NCBI GenBank assembly: GCA_014058405.1
Contig: CP047423.1
Coordinates: 3,208,501-3,272,500, forward strand
Direction of reading: 5' to 3'
DNA: 64,000 bases
Source: Candidatus Nitrospira kreftii
Lineage (GTDB): Bacteria > Nitrospirota > Nitrospiria > Nitrospirales > Nitrospiraceae
The notes under the pieces were generated by a model. It made no database searches. It saw only the letters and a program-made list of their open reading frames with translations, and was not told the DNA's origin. The position numbers and the translations under genes were made by a program. This document shows, piece after piece, positions 1-9,351 of the stretch (position 1 is the stretch's first letter; every line of letters starts with the position of its first letter).

Positions 1-240
1 AAGGCTGCTCTTCCGGTGGCTTCGAGTCGACCGGCTGCTCAGTCTCCACAGGCATGATTGTGAAAGGCGAGGGAGAAGAAGGTTCCCGTGACGATATCGG
101 CTGAGCAGCAGTAGTGACGGAGGACCCACAGATCCCTTCTTTCGTGTTACCCCGTCCGGGCTCTAACCGACCACACACTCATCAGCTATCTTTCCATCAG
201 CGAGCACGAATCTTACAACCTGCAACCCGGGAGAAAGCAT
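1..240. other. Left edge, no supported complete gene
   Basis: On the minus strand an ATG at 55 opens a frame that runs off the left edge and starts MPVETEQPVDSKPPEEQP. It is rich in Pro and Glu, but no ribosome binding site is visible in front of it, so it may be the 5' end of a gene or chance. The rest up to 240 carries the leader of the zinc-ribbon gene, with a GGGAGAAAG-type ribosome binding site just before 241. Confidence 0.3.
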
Positions 241-486
241 ATGAGTTGTTCACGTTGCCACGGTCTCATGATCAGGGATCACTTCTTGGATTTCGACGGC
301 ACTATTGGACACATGTGGGCGAACGGATACCGTTGCATGAACTGCGGGAATGTTCATGACCCGGTCATCGAGCAACATCGCCATGCTCGGAAACAACAGG
401 CACTGCCAATTCACAATAGCGAGCACGAATCTAGGAAGAACGACCTTATCCCGGAATCTCAAACAGTTATTCTGCGTGCAGCCTAG
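241..486 (+). CDS. Small two-CxxC zinc-ribbon protein
   Basis: An 81-residue protein with two CxxC pairs, C3/C6 and C32/C35, which should bind one zinc ion or similar metal. The core pattern is CSRCxGLM, about 20 residues, then RCxxCGxxxDPVI. The same pattern recurs in the paralogue at 18699-18953, so this is a real family and not a chance ORF. A GGGAGAAAG ribosome binding site precedes the ATG. The C-terminal half is polar with no recognisable fold. A single-domain response regulator follows on the same strand 55 bases downstream but has its own promoter-like sequence. I know no function; small DNA, RNA or protein contacts are typical of zinc ribbons, but that is inference. Confidence 0.75.
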   Translation: MSCSRCHGLMIRDHFLDFDGTIGHMWANGYRCMNCGNVHDPVIEQHRHARKQQALPIHNSEHESRKNDLIPESQTVILRAA

Positions 487-487
487 A

Positions 488-517
488 TTGAGAGGGATAT
501 GAGTGTTGCTCTATATA
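488..517 (+). promoter_or_regulatory. Candidate sigma-70 promoter
   Basis: TTGAGA at 488-493 and TATATA at 512-517 are separated by 18 bases, matching -35 and -10 elements. They lie 25 bases ahead of the response regulator start at 542. Assigned by eye only. Confidence 0.45.
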
Positions 518-541
518 CTCTTGGATCTAACGAGGGAATAG

Positions 542-904
542 ATGGCTTCCATTTTGATCGTCGATGATGACGCCCCGATTCGAGCCTTGTTACGTCGCAT
601 CCTTGAAGAAGATGGTCATCAGATTCGCGAAGCCTCGAACGGTGAGATCGGCCTGAGGCTTTATCGAGACGCACCTGCAGATCTTGTCATCACAGACATC
701 ATGATGCCGGAGCGAGACGGGATGGAAGTCACCCTCGCCCTGACTCAAGAGTTCCTAGACGCTCGCGTGATCGCCATCACCGGCGGAACCGGTGATCAGA
801 ACTTTCTCAACGTCGCCAAGCTCTTTGGTGCCCGACGAGTGATTCAGAAGCCCTTCACACCGCGAGAAGTGCGTCGGGCCGTACTTTTCGTTCTCAATCA
901 TTAG
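542..904 (+). CDS. Single-domain response regulator
   Basis: A stand-alone CheY-like receiver of 120 residues with no output domain. The acidic pocket D8/D9, the phospho-acceptor D52 in the TDIMMP motif, T80 and the switch lysine K103 in QKPF are all present, so it should be phosphorylatable by a histidine kinase. With no DNA-binding domain it probably acts by protein contact or as a phosphorelay shuttle. A GAGGGAA ribosome binding site and a candidate promoter at 488-517 precede it. No kinase gene is adjacent; the nearest hybrid kinase is at 56358-58676, so its partner is unknown. Confidence 0.9.
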   Translation: MASILIVDDDAPIRALLRRILEEDGHQIREASNGEIGLRLYRDAPADLVITDIMMPERDGMEVTLALTQEFLDARVIAITGGTGDQNFLNVAKLFGARRVIQKPFTPREVRRAVLFVLNH

Positions 905-971
905 CCTCCCGAAACAATGAACCTGAAGAGTAGATCATGACGTTGGTCAAAAACTAAACCGGACACCGTAC

Positions 972-2414
972 TCACTCGCCAACTACCCTCCCGTTGGTCT
1001 TTTTCGATTTACGCACCTGTAAAGGCCATAGCGACCCCACCAGCATGCCGATTCCCGCCATCAAAAATCCAATGAGCTGAGGCGGCCAGACGTCGGTTGG
1101 CTGACTCAAGAACTCCAACACTAACCAGCTCGTGAGACCAGCGATGATGGCATAGAGAGCGCCCTGTGTCGTGGCCCTCTTCCAATAGAGCCCTGCGACC
1201 AATGGAATAAATGCTGCTACCAAAGTCACCTTATACGTATTCACTACCAACTTATAGATTGTCGCATCCGACCAGAGCGCAATGGTCAAGACCACCAATG
1301 CAAATACGAGCAGGACCACGCGCATCAGGCGAAGGAACTCCGCATCATTGACATGTGAAAGCATCGGCCGAATGACGTTTTCGCTCAACGCCACGGATGG
1401 CGCGAGTAAGGTTGCACTTGAACAACTCATCACGGCCGACAGAACAGCTCCGAAGAAGATGATCTGTGCCGGAAGTGGTGTGTGCTCCATAATCAGCGTC
1501 GGAAGAATAAGCTGTGAATCCTGCTCCAATAACGCTCCGAACTTGGCTGGATCAATCAGCGTCGCGGCGTACGCGAGAAACATCGGGACAAAACAAAACG
1601 CAAAATAGAGTGCCGCACCAAGCAACGAACCCCGCACCGCAGTCTGTTCGTTCTTCGCAGACGTGATTCGTTGAAATACGTCTTGCTGTGGAATAGACCC
1701 GAGCATCATGGTCATCCAAGCCCCAACGAATGGAATCCATGCTGTAATCGAAGCGGACGGGAACAAGTCCAACTTACCAGCCCCGGCCGCATGTGAGATA
1801 ACCGTTTGCACCCCGCCGGCCATCTCCCCTACAAGCGATGCGATATAGAGCAATCCTCCCATGATCACCGAGATCTGAACAAAATCCAGAATCGCCACAG
1901 AAAACATGCCGCCGAATGTCGTATAGGTCAGGACAATGACTGCACCGATCACGATTCCCGCGGACTGGCTGACTCCGCCTTCGGTCACCACATTGAGCAC
2001 GAGACCGAGTACCTTGAATTGAGCCGCGACCCACCCAAGGTAGGAGGCGACAACACAGAGCGTACACAGAACTTCGACGGTCCGGTCATAGCGATACCGA
2101 TAATAATCACCGACCGTCAACATATTGAGTCGATACAGTCGCGGCGCAAAAAAGAGTCCGGCGAGCATCAAACACATACTGGAGCCGAAAGGGTCGGCCA
2201 CCACTCCATGCAGCCCCTCCTTGACGAATGTTGCTGAGATGCCCATGACGGCTTCAGCACCGAACCAGGTTGCAAATACCGTTGCTGTGACTACGGCAAG
2301 AGGCAAGCTTCTTCCCGCGACGGCAAAGTCTTTTGAATTCCGTACACGGGTTGCGGCGAAAAGCCCGATACCGACCGACAGGATGAGATAGAGGATGACG
2401 AACCAGAGAACCAC
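972..2414 (-). CDS. Sodium:solute symporter family protein
   Basis: A 480-residue polytopic inner-membrane protein of the SSS family, with about 13 hydrophobic segments. The N-terminal pattern, a short periplasmic end then membrane segments with the conserved GRSLP and ATWFGAEAVMG stretch, is typical of the family. Members use the sodium gradient to import small solutes such as proline, pantothenate or organic acids; the substrate cannot be read from the sequence. The start is a GTG at 2414. The short C-terminal tail is basic (VRKSKKTNGR). It stands alone, convergent with the response regulator gene, and its roughly 300-base leader contains a small GCCAG/CTGGC hairpin near 2530. Confidence 0.88.
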   Translation of the reverse strand: MVLWFVILYLILSVGIGLFAATRVRNSKDFAVAGRSLPLAVVTATVFATWFGAEAVMGISATFVKEGLHGVVADPFGSSMCLMLAGLFFAPRLYRLNMLTVGDYYRYRYDRTVEVLCTLCVVASYLGWVAAQFKVLGLVLNVVTEGGVSQSAGIVIGAVIVLTYTTFGGMFSVAILDFVQISVIMGGLLYIASLVGEMAGGVQTVISHAAGAGKLDLFPSASITAWIPFVGAWMTMMLGSIPQQDVFQRITSAKNEQTAVRGSLLGAALYFAFCFVPMFLAYAATLIDPAKFGALLEQDSQLILPTLIMEHTPLPAQIIFFGAVLSAVMSCSSATLLAPSVALSENVIRPMLSHVNDAEFLRLMRVVLLVFALVVLTIALWSDATIYKLVVNTYKVTLVAAFIPLVAGLYWKRATTQGALYAIIAGLTSWLVLEFLSQPTDVWPPQLIGFLMAGIGMLVGSLWPLQVRKSKKTNGRVVGE

Positions 2415-2710
2415 GCGGGCAGGATACGGCGATCCGGGCTGGCAATCAATCTGTATCGGGTTTCTTGAAGAAGAGGGACAGCGATGCCATTTGGGAGAAC
2501 ATACCGGGTAAACTACCCTAAAGCCGCCAGTTCCCTGGCGTAAGCAGATGAACGGCGATCATCCAGGTCCATCCCGTCCATGATGTACAGGGCTCAGCGA
2601 GAACAGTGTTACCGCCAAGGAAGGAACCCCAGGTCATCACCAAATGAAGGTTAGACGGTGGGAAGTATGTACGGGTCCAGCAGGAGAGGGATTAGATCGT
2701 GCAAGTACTC

Positions 2711-3136
2711 CTAGAACGACCAATATCGGGACGCTCCTAGGACAAGACGGCAGCCGGCCAGAAAGAGATGACCATGAGACTCAACCGGTACCGCTTTGGT
2801 CCACTGCACTTCGTACAAATTCAGGGAATGTTCCCATCGGGTTTCAGCAACGTGGAGTTCGACCAGTTGCCTGGTTCGCACCCGACTTCCTATAAGAATG
2901 AGAACGCCATGCTCACTTCGGTTCAGGCAATACGCCTCACCCTGTTCGATGCTCAGAGACTCTTCACTGGTTGACTCACAGATCCCATAACCACACACCC
3001 TCTGATCATTACAGCGCGCTTCTCGTCGGCGAGAAAGAAACGGACCCTCACCCTTCTCCTGCTGAAGGATTCCCGCCATAGCCACTCCAGCTTCAAGATT
3101 TCTCATACGGTCTGGGCGGGTTTCGCTATTGACCAT
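2711..3136 (-). CDS. Divergent PilZ-domain protein
   Basis: About 141 residues from the chosen ATG at 3136, which has an AGGAAC ribosome binding site 5 bases away. The frame stays open upstream to 3235, so an earlier start is possible. Features of a PilZ beta barrel are visible: an RRREAR segment near the N-terminus, a CLNRSEHGVLIL segment matching the N/DxSxxG region, and a C-terminal VQWTKAVPVES...FLAGCRLVLG stretch. PilZ domains classically bind cyclic di-GMP, but the second motif here (NRSEHG) departs from the canonical D/NxSxxG spacing and charge, so binding is doubtful. I recall closely similar proteins as frequent in Nitrospira genomes. Monocistronic. Confidence 0.7.
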   Translation of the reverse strand: MVNSETRPDRMRNLEAGVAMAGILQQEKGEGPFLSRRREARCNDQRVCGYGICESTSEESLSIEQGEAYCLNRSEHGVLILIGSRVRTRQLVELHVAETRWEHSLNLYEVQWTKAVPVESHGHLFLAGCRLVLGASRYWSF

Positions 3137-3516
3137 TTTTGTTCCTATGCTTGTTCCCATGATACCCCCACAAGTGAAGCTACCAATGGGATAGTTGAGC
3201 AAGCACCATGCCTGTGGATCGCTCAAGCCACACACATGGATTCCTGAGGAATCTGCACCTCCGCTCGAAGCGACTACCCAGTCAGGTTCGACGAGCGAAG
3301 GAACATTGATTCACTCTTCCGATGTATTCAAGATGCATCTATCTGATTTTAAATTGGATTGTAACTTGAATGGAAAAGCATACAGGCTCACATGATCAGC
3401 CTTCACAGCAATAGACCTTTCCGTATTGTTCCTGCGTACACCCACCCATCCCCACCAATTACATCTCAATGCCTTCCCAACCGACGATTTGAGTACTGGT
3501 TCCATGGTTGAGGCAA

Positions 3517-4593
3517 TTAGATCAGCTTCTCCACGCGAAGGCCAAGTAGGCGGATGAGTTTTCGACGTGGGTTTTCACGACGATCAAGAAACGGCATAAG
3601 CAATTTTAATCCCTCACGCTGCAATACACTGAGGTCACCCGTAGGTGTGGCTACAGTATGGGCACGCGACTTGGTTTCGAAGTCCGCAAACCGGACCGTC
3701 AGCACAACGGTCCGAAAGGCCTTAAAGTCTTCGCGAGACAAGCGATCACTGACACCTCGAGCAAGCCTAGCGAGTTGAGTGAACAGCATCTGACTATTGA
3801 GCGTATCAGACTCGAACGTTTCCTGCTCACCAATCGATTTCGGCTCCGAATATTCTTCGAGCGGAGAATCATTACATCCGCGAGCTCCATCATAGAGAGC
3901 CACACCCCGTTTACCCAGCAGCTGTTCGAGATGATGCACGGAGAGACGCCTCAGATCGTTGACGACCTTGATCCCCCTCTCCCTCAACCTGGCCTCCGTT
4001 TTAGGGCCGATGCCAGGAATAAGCCGGATCGGCAACGGAGATAGAAAAGTCTCCACCTGCTCCTCACGCACCACCGTGAGTCCGTTTGGCTTCTGCCACC
4101 CTGAAGCTATTTTCGCGACCAACTTATTCGGCCCGATACCCACTGAAGCGGTCAACAGCATTTCCGATGTGATCGTTTCTTTCAGGTAGCGGCAGATACG
4201 CTCCGCTTCTTCGTAGGTCTCAGTCCAGCTTAGATCGCCATAGGCTTCATCAATGCTGGCTTGCTCGACCTTCGAAATGAACCGTCGCACAATTTTCATC
4301 ACTTCCTCAGACACCCGTGCGTACTTTGGCATATCGACCGACACAAAGGTCACTGGCGGCTTGCCGGCATGACGAGCCGCTTCGGACAAGCGCCACGCCA
4401 TGGAGATCGGTGTCGCTGAGTGAATCCCATAGGCACGTGCGAGATAGTTCGACGTGGAGGCCACACCCCGCCCCTTGCCACCGAGCGGATCTGCCCCGAC
4501 CACAAGCGGGACTCCCCGAAACGCTGGAGTGTCACGTTCTTCAATCGCCGCAAAGAACGCATCCATATCTAAGTGGGCAATAATTCTAGGCAT
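3517..4593 (-). CDS. dinB: DNA polymerase IV (Y family)
   Basis: A 358-residue translesion polymerase that copies past damaged bases with low fidelity in the cytoplasm. The N-terminal catalytic motif HLDMDAFFAAIE gives the metal ligand D9, and SIDEAYGDL gives D115 and E116, so the palm active site is complete. A thumb with helix-hairpin-helix (LIPGIGPKTEARL) and a C-terminal little-finger domain follow. Length is normal for the family. The C-terminus ends in LGLRVEKLI with no obvious QLxLF-type sliding-clamp peptide, so clamp contact may use another surface. Single gene; no LexA box was identified by eye. Confidence 0.95.
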   Translation of the reverse strand: MPRIIAHLDMDAFFAAIEERDTPAFRGVPLVVGADPLGGKGRGVASTSNYLARAYGIHSATPISMAWRLSEAARHAGKPPVTFVSVDMPKYARVSEEVMKIVRRFISKVEQASIDEAYGDLSWTETYEEAERICRYLKETITSEMLLTASVGIGPNKLVAKIASGWQKPNGLTVVREEQVETFLSPLPIRLIPGIGPKTEARLRERGIKVVNDLRRLSVHHLEQLLGKRGVALYDGARGCNDSPLEEYSEPKSIGEQETFESDTLNSQMLFTQLARLARGVSDRLSREDFKAFRTVVLTVRFADFETKSRAHTVATPTGDLSVLQREGLKLLMPFLDRRENPRRKLIRLLGLRVEKLI

Positions 4594-4801
4594 CTCGTTT
4601 TAATAGCATGCATAAGGAGACTATCGAATGGCAGCTCTGACCGATCAGAGGAAACGAGATGAAATCTGGTTCGCTGCCTTTAGTTGGCTGTAGATTTTCA
4701 CGACAGAGACGGCGTACAATTTGTTGACGGTCACTCGGGATTCAGCCATTCAAGAGGTCGGTGAATAGTTAACTAACGATCATCGAAGAAAGGAGCGCAT
4801 C

Positions 4802-4987
4802 TTGGGGATACGGTGGTTTAATTTTATCGGATTTGGCATGTTGTTTCTCGCACTTTTCCTCAATGAAGTCGTCTATCTGAATGTATGGTATGAGTCGAAC
4901 TTTTTCTTGGTTTTTGTCGCTGCAGTGTACTTCGGTATTGCATTATGGCTTTCGCTCTGGGGAGGCTCACGCCCCCAGGAAGCTTGA
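4802..4987 (+). CDS. Small membrane protein, tandem copy 1
   Basis: A 61-residue protein with two hydrophobic segments (about 8-28 and 33-53) joined by a short NVWYESN loop. The start is a TTG at 4802, supported by an AAGGAG site 8 bases upstream and by alignment with the ATG start of its neighbour at 5144. The two share FLALFLNE, a W-Y-E loop and a second helix of similar length, so they are a tandem duplication. Probably an inner-membrane hairpin protein. I recognise no function; neither neighbouring polymerase nor DUF1059 gene gives a clue. Confidence 0.7.
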   Translation: MGIRWFNFIGFGMLFLALFLNEVVYLNVWYESNFFLVFVAAVYFGIALWLSLWGGSRPQEA

Positions 4988-5143
4988 CGGTACACATGAT
5001 GGTAATTGATGGCTCGAATTGAGCGTAACATGCAATCCTTCTTTTTCTTGTCCCGTTTTCTGGTCCCTATGGTGCGGTGCTCTTAATTGTTTTAGAGATT
5101 ATCCACGGAAGCACGAAGGCCAACTAAAGAAAGGAGACAACCC

Positions 5144-5332
5144 ATGGGTATGAGTTTTTGGAATTGGCTTGGAGTGGTGATGTTGGTGCTGGCCCTGTTT
5201 CTGAATGAGCTATATCTTGGGATCAACGCGTGGTACGAGATCAACCTCGGGGCGATTGTTGCTGGTGTCGTCTACCTGGTTGTGGCAATCTCGTTGTCAG
5301 TTTGGCCAAGTGCCAGTAATCAGAGCGCGTAA
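5144..5332 (+). CDS. Small membrane protein, tandem copy 2
   Basis: A 62-residue two-helix membrane protein, paralogous to 4802-4987. Shared features are an aromatic N-terminus (MGMSFWNW), LALFLNE, a NAWYE loop and a C-terminal WPSAS tail. The start has a strong AAAGGAG site. Each copy has its own ribosome binding site and about 150 bases lie between them, so they may be separately transcribed. Function unknown. The retention of two copies suggests they are used, perhaps under different conditions. Confidence 0.72.
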   Translation: MGMSFWNWLGVVMLVLALFLNELYLGINAWYEINLGAIVAGVVYLVVAISLSVWPSASNQSA

Positions 5333-5746
5333 AGAGATATCTTCCTGTTTTCGCATCTTGATAACATCAGCCACCAAGAGTATTGGTGTGTCCTTTAGCG
5401 CGTTGTGAATCGCCAGGGGCCATCTCACGAATTACGAATCTGAGTCGGCCCATTAGTTATCCAAAAGCCGTTGGACGACGATTCCTCTCGCAGAATTCGG
5501 AGAGGATCTATTGGGGACAACCTGGGGCCTTACGAATTCAACTACAGAGACTTCACAAGACTCACCCACTGTATTTCCTTTCATAAATATGTCCCTCATC
5601 TACCTGTCCCAATCAGAGAGTTGATCTCACGGGATCGATCTACTACGATCTTGCTTATCAGTCAATCACAGAGATTCTGCATGGCAACCGCGGGCATTGC
5701 GAAGAAACAGACCGACCATTCCCAACCCCAACCAGAGGAGGAAGTT
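5333..5746. other. Intergenic, no gene seen
   Basis: The frame of the DUF1059 gene stays open back to 5471, but the upstream part is unlike the family and lacks a ribosome binding site. A short inverted repeat CCTCTC...GAGAGG near 5484-5505 is the only structure I see. Confidence 0.5.
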
Positions 5747-5953
5747 ATGGCAGACAAACAGTACAAGCAGCTCGGCTGTCTCGATGTTCAACCAGGAGGC
5801 GGCTGTGGATTCCAGGTGCGGGCGGAGACGGAAGCGGAACTGATGCAGTTGGTCGCCACCCACGCCAAGCAGTGCCATAAACTGGACTCCATCCCACAGG
5901 AAATGGTGTCTAAAGTGCAAGCAGCGGTCAAGACTGTCACAGTCACCGTCTAG
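5747..5953 (+). CDS. DUF1059 small protein
   Basis: A 68-residue protein with the layout of the DUF1059 family: a CLDVQPGGGCGFQVRAETEA start followed by a helix with a HAKQCHK segment that carries conserved Cys and His. The ATG at 5747 has an ideal AGGAGGAAG site, which decides it over the longer open frame that begins at 5471. Proteins of this family are small, cytoplasmic and of unknown function; the Cys/His pattern suggests a metal or redox role, which is inference. Confidence 0.85.
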   Translation: MADKQYKQLGCLDVQPGGGCGFQVRAETEAELMQLVATHAKQCHKLDSIPQEMVSKVQAAVKTVTVTV

Positions 5954-6058
5954 TGAGCTCTAGCATGCGGCGGGAGCCTTCTCCTTTTGCACAACGAGGG
6001 GAGGGGGCCCCTGCATACCCGCAAACCAAGGGCTGATAGACGAGATCAAGGAGGGCAT

Positions 6059-6493
6059 ATGAGTTGGAAAACAATACTCCCAGTAGCAGCGCTTCTTCTG
6101 CTTAGCACTAGTGGCTGCAGCTACCTGTTTTATCCCCATGCGAAGGAATTTACCGAGAAAGCAAAGGGGGCAACAGGTCTCGAAACTGTAATAAATCTGA
6201 CCAGTATGGCCGAAGCTTCCGCAAATGCCGCCAAGGGAGGCAAGGGAGTCGATCAGGCTTTTGATGACCTCCATAATCAGTTTCATGCGATTAACGACAG
6301 CATCTGCTGCATTGAGAAATCCGTGAGAGAACGGCCGGCCTATGCACTAGCCGTCACACACAACAAAGAACTCAAAGCGATTTTCAAGCGCCTGTGGAAG
6401 TTCAAAGACGATCAACCGCAACGAAATCAGCACCTAGACCTCCTCGTATCGGAACTCACGGAATTACGCGAGACGTTAGAAACCTTGAGGTAA
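6059..6493 (+). CDS. Putative lipoprotein
   Basis: A 144-residue protein with a lipoprotein signal: MSWK, a hydrophobic stretch and a lipobox ending in TSGCS, putting the acylated Cys at about residue 19. The mature part is mostly helical and polar, with a SICCIEK segment holding two adjacent Cys. The ATG at 6059 follows AAGGAGGGC. The methyltransferase start lies five bases past its stop, so the genes are probably cotranscribed. I recognise no family; an envelope role is inferred only from the signal. Confidence 0.7.
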   Translation: MSWKTILPVAALLLLSTSGCSYLFYPHAKEFTEKAKGATGLETVINLTSMAEASANAAKGGKGVDQAFDDLHNQFHAINDSICCIEKSVRERPAYALAVTHNKELKAIFKRLWKFKDDQPQRNQHLDLLVSELTELRETLETLR

Positions 6494-6498
6494 CTGTT

Positions 6499-7356
6499 GT
6501 GGCATCGCTATCGCCTGAGCAAGTCATCGAAGGCCAGCGCCAGGACTGGAACCGCGTCGCCGATGGCTGGGAGAAATGGGATTGCTTCTTCGACGAACAG
6601 ATGGCCTTCCTCAATCATCGGCTCGTCGGCGATGCCAGGCTACGCGCCGGTCTTCGCGTATTGGACCTAGGATCGGGGACAGGCTATCCTGCCATTCTTG
6701 CTGCACAGACAGTCGGAGCCAGAGGCAGTGTCGTTGGTATTGATTTAGCCCAGCAGATGCTGGACGCCGCTGGACGCAAGGTGGCGTCACTGCAACTTTC
6801 CAACCTCACATTCCGAGCAGGTGACGTCACCACTCTCCCCTTTGAGACGGCGTCGTTCGACGCGGTGACCACCCGATTTTGCCTGATGTTTCTCCCGGAC
6901 ATTCCCAAAGCCGTCGCCGAGATCGCCCGAATCCTCAAACCGGACACCTGGATGGCAGCCGCGGTATGGTCCACGCCTGAGAAGAACCCGTACCTCAAGA
7001 TTCCCATCGACATCATCAAGCAATTCATCGAGCTTCCCCCGCCGGATCCGGCAGCACCAGGAATTTTCCGTCTGGCGATGCCTGGCGAGCTCGCAGCGAT
7101 GTTGCACCAAGCGGGATTTATCGACATCTCCGAACAAGAATTTCTCGGCGACGTCCGATTTGCCGAGGGAGGCGAATACTTTTCCAGTCTCATGGACATC
7201 GCAGCCCCGATTCAGAATCTGTGGGAGAAACTAAACCCCACGCAACAGACTGAGGCGAGACAGCGCATCATAGACACAGCTGGGCAGTACCGGAATGAAT
7301 CCGGCATCGCCTTACCCATCGCCGTACGAATGGTCGCCGCACGCAAGCCGGGATGA
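6499..7356 (+). CDS. SAM-dependent methyltransferase
   Basis: A class I Rossmann methyltransferase of about 285 residues. Motif I, VLDLGSGTGYPA, sits near residues 54-65, followed by an acidic end of strand 2 (GIDLAQQML) and a FDAVTTRFCLMF motif IV region, the layout of the UbiE/Methyltransf_11 group. It transfers a methyl group from S-adenosylmethionine to an unknown small molecule. The GTG at 6499 is chosen because GAGG lies 8 bases ahead and because it starts right after the upstream stop. The TfoX-like gene follows within 4 bases, so the three genes look like one operon. Confidence 0.85.
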   Translation: MASLSPEQVIEGQRQDWNRVADGWEKWDCFFDEQMAFLNHRLVGDARLRAGLRVLDLGSGTGYPAILAAQTVGARGSVVGIDLAQQMLDAAGRKVASLQLSNLTFRAGDVTTLPFETASFDAVTTRFCLMFLPDIPKAVAEIARILKPDTWMAAAVWSTPEKNPYLKIPIDIIKQFIELPPPDPAAPGIFRLAMPGELAAMLHQAGFIDISEQEFLGDVRFAEGGEYFSSLMDIAAPIQNLWEKLNPTQQTEARQRIIDTAGQYRNESGIALPIAVRMVAARKPG

Positions 7357-7359
7357 CAC

Positions 7360-7635
7360 ATGTCGTTGAGGAGCGACGGCTTCAAGGATTTTGTGTTGGA
7401 TCAGCTGGCTGACCTACGTGGAATCACAGCTCGTGCTATGTTCGGCGGCTACGGCCTCTATCATCGAGCCACATTTTTTGGCATCATCCATAAAGACCGC
7501 CTTTACTTCAACGTGTCCAAGGCCACGGTTCCTCGGTACAAGAACCATGGCATGAAACCGTTTCGTCCAAACGCCAAACAAACCCTGATATCCTTCTACG
7601 AAGTCCCTATTGATGTTCAGGAGGATGCAGAGTAG
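7360..7635 (+). CDS. TfoX N-terminal-domain protein
   Basis: A 91-residue stand-alone TfoX N-terminal domain. The segment ITARAMFGGYGLYHRATFF and the following DRLYFNVSKAT strand are typical. In Enterobacteria and Vibrio the full TfoX/Sxy regulates competence, but short stand-alone domains such as this are widespread and not shown to do so. Its start is 4 bases after the methyltransferase stop, so it is likely translated from the same message. The C-terminus (SFYEVPIDVQEDAE) is close to the usual end of the domain, so it does not look truncated. Confidence 0.85.
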   Translation: MSLRSDGFKDFVLDQLADLRGITARAMFGGYGLYHRATFFGIIHKDRLYFNVSKATVPRYKNHGMKPFRPNAKQTLISFYEVPIDVQEDAE

Positions 7636-7714
7636 TTCGTCGCATGGGGGCAGGAATCAACAGAGCGATGAATGCCCTCTCCACTTCCTTCCTCTGATCT
7701 ATCAGACGAGACCG

Positions 7715-9349
7715 TCACGCGCTCTTAAACTTCGTGAGCTTCACAAACAGGATAGCGGAGAATGGAAGAGCCAGGCCGAGCAAGAGCTGTGTGATGAAGA
7801 GCTCACCCAACTCACTGTAGTCGGCTGGTGTTAGAATGATGCCGGTTGATTGGTCCCGCACCTCGCGCGTCACGACGAAAATTTCGTTGAGATACTTCGT
7901 GCCGAGCTGGCTGAATGACAGTGCCAGGTTGGTAAACGACGCCATCACGGCAAAAAAGGTCGCTTTTAAATTTGTTGGAGCCGAGTTGGCAATCCAGGCC
8001 AACATCGGAATCATGGAAATCTGCGCGAGCGGAGATTCCAGCGCTGTGTCGATCAAGGCGATGAAGCGCGCATCGACTGCGCCACCGGTCATCTGTGCCG
8101 TCCATTCATGCACTCCATAAAACATTCCCACGATTGGAAGCGAGAGAATCGTTCCGACTACGGTCAAGAAGCCTACGATGTAAGTAATCGACCGCTCGGC
8201 CATAAATCGTCGAAAAACGAACATGCCGGCCAAGGCCACCGTGCCCCCGATCAGAGAAAGAACCGAAAGGAACTGCTGATCAAACTTCAGATGGTCAATC
8301 ATCCACCAGGTCGCGCCTGAGCCGGTCTGTGGGATGGCGCGTAGCGCAAAGATCACCGCTGCGGTGCCGACCAACGTGAACCGCTTATCAGGCTCGAGCT
8401 CTTGAATAAGTCTCGACATTAGGAACAGCACGATGCTCATCGAGCCGACGAACACAACCTCTTCTCGGTACGAAAATCCCCCGAGCCCGACCGTCAACGT
8501 AAACAAGACAAACGCCGAGCTTCCACCGAGGATCCACCAATTCGGCTTGGTCGATTCGTCGCCCGTATCCCGTACGTTCACCATTTCTCTGGCCTGCTCC
8601 GATGAAAATCCTTCTTGAACAAGTCGTCGTCTCTGCCGACGCCTCAACCACCAGGCCAGTCCAACGCCCAACACCGACACGACAGGAATCCCCATGGCCA
8701 TGAGATAGATTCGTTGGTAGAGCCGAACGAGATCGGCCTGAGGTAGCCCCTCGGTTCCCGTGAAGACATAGACATTGACCAGCGCCACGAGGATCCCCCC
8801 ACTGACTATTGCGACGCGACCAAGTGTCTGCATCGTAGTGTGCATGAGTTTCCGCGTCTGGTCGTCAAATGTACGGCCCTGATCATCGACACGCGGAACG
8901 GCCTCGACCGTCATGGCATCTGCCACCGCATCTTGCACGACATACCCGATGGGAGCCAGCAGCACGCTGAGCACATACCAGACTTCGGCCGGCAAGAGAG
9001 CCGTCATCGCTTCGCGGTCGCCTATCAAGAGGGCCATGATACCGAGACTGATGGTTAATAGTCCGGCCCCTAGGCCGACGAGCCAACTCTTCCATCGCCA
9101 TAAGAGATCCACCGTATGGCCGATCGGCATCTTCAATGCCCATGGAATGCCAGCCCAGAATCCGAGTGCGGCGAGAAATGCGGCGGAGAGACCGAGATAG
9201 TCCTTGACGAAGAAGGTTCCGACGATCCCCGTGAGTCCGGAGATGCCATAGGCAAGATAGACCATGAGCGGCGGTAGATAGGACAACCGCATCTCACGAC
9301 CGAGGGAGATAATGTTCCGATCAATCCACTGAGCAACAACCGTGAGCAT
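7715..9349 (-). CDS. BT1/MFS-like membrane transporter
   Basis: A 544-residue polytopic inner-membrane protein with about 12 hydrophobic segments and a central basic cytoplasmic loop (WWLRRRQRRRLVQEG). The overall layout resembles the major facilitator superfamily, nearest in my judgement to the BT1/folate-biopterin branch; the substrate is unknown. Two bases separate its ATG from the stop of the ferredoxin-metallo-beta-lactamase gene, so it is the last gene of the minus-strand efflux and repair operon beginning at 18221. Placement there suggests a role in exporting or importing a product of that pathway, which is inference. Confidence 0.7.
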   Translation of the reverse strand: MLTVVAQWIDRNIISLGREMRLSYLPPLMVYLAYGISGLTGIVGTFFVKDYLGLSAAFLAALGFWAGIPWALKMPIGHTVDLLWRWKSWLVGLGAGLLTISLGIMALLIGDREAMTALLPAEVWYVLSVLLAPIGYVVQDAVADAMTVEAVPRVDDQGRTFDDQTRKLMHTTMQTLGRVAIVSGGILVALVNVYVFTGTEGLPQADLVRLYQRIYLMAMGIPVVSVLGVGLAWWLRRRQRRRLVQEGFSSEQAREMVNVRDTGDESTKPNWWILGGSSAFVLFTLTVGLGGFSYREEVVFVGSMSIVLFLMSRLIQELEPDKRFTLVGTAAVIFALRAIPQTGSGATWWMIDHLKFDQQFLSVLSLIGGTVALAGMFVFRRFMAERSITYIVGFLTVVGTILSLPIVGMFYGVHEWTAQMTGGAVDARFIALIDTALESPLAQISMIPMLAWIANSAPTNLKATFFAVMASFTNLALSFSQLGTKYLNEIFVVTREVRDQSTGIILTPADYSELGELFITQLLLGLALPFSAILFVKLTKFKSA

Positions 9350-9351
9350 TG

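Noticed and set aside
5471-5746. N-terminal extension of the DUF1059 gene
   Set aside because: The ATG at 5747 has an ideal ribosome binding site, and the upstream residues do not fit the family.
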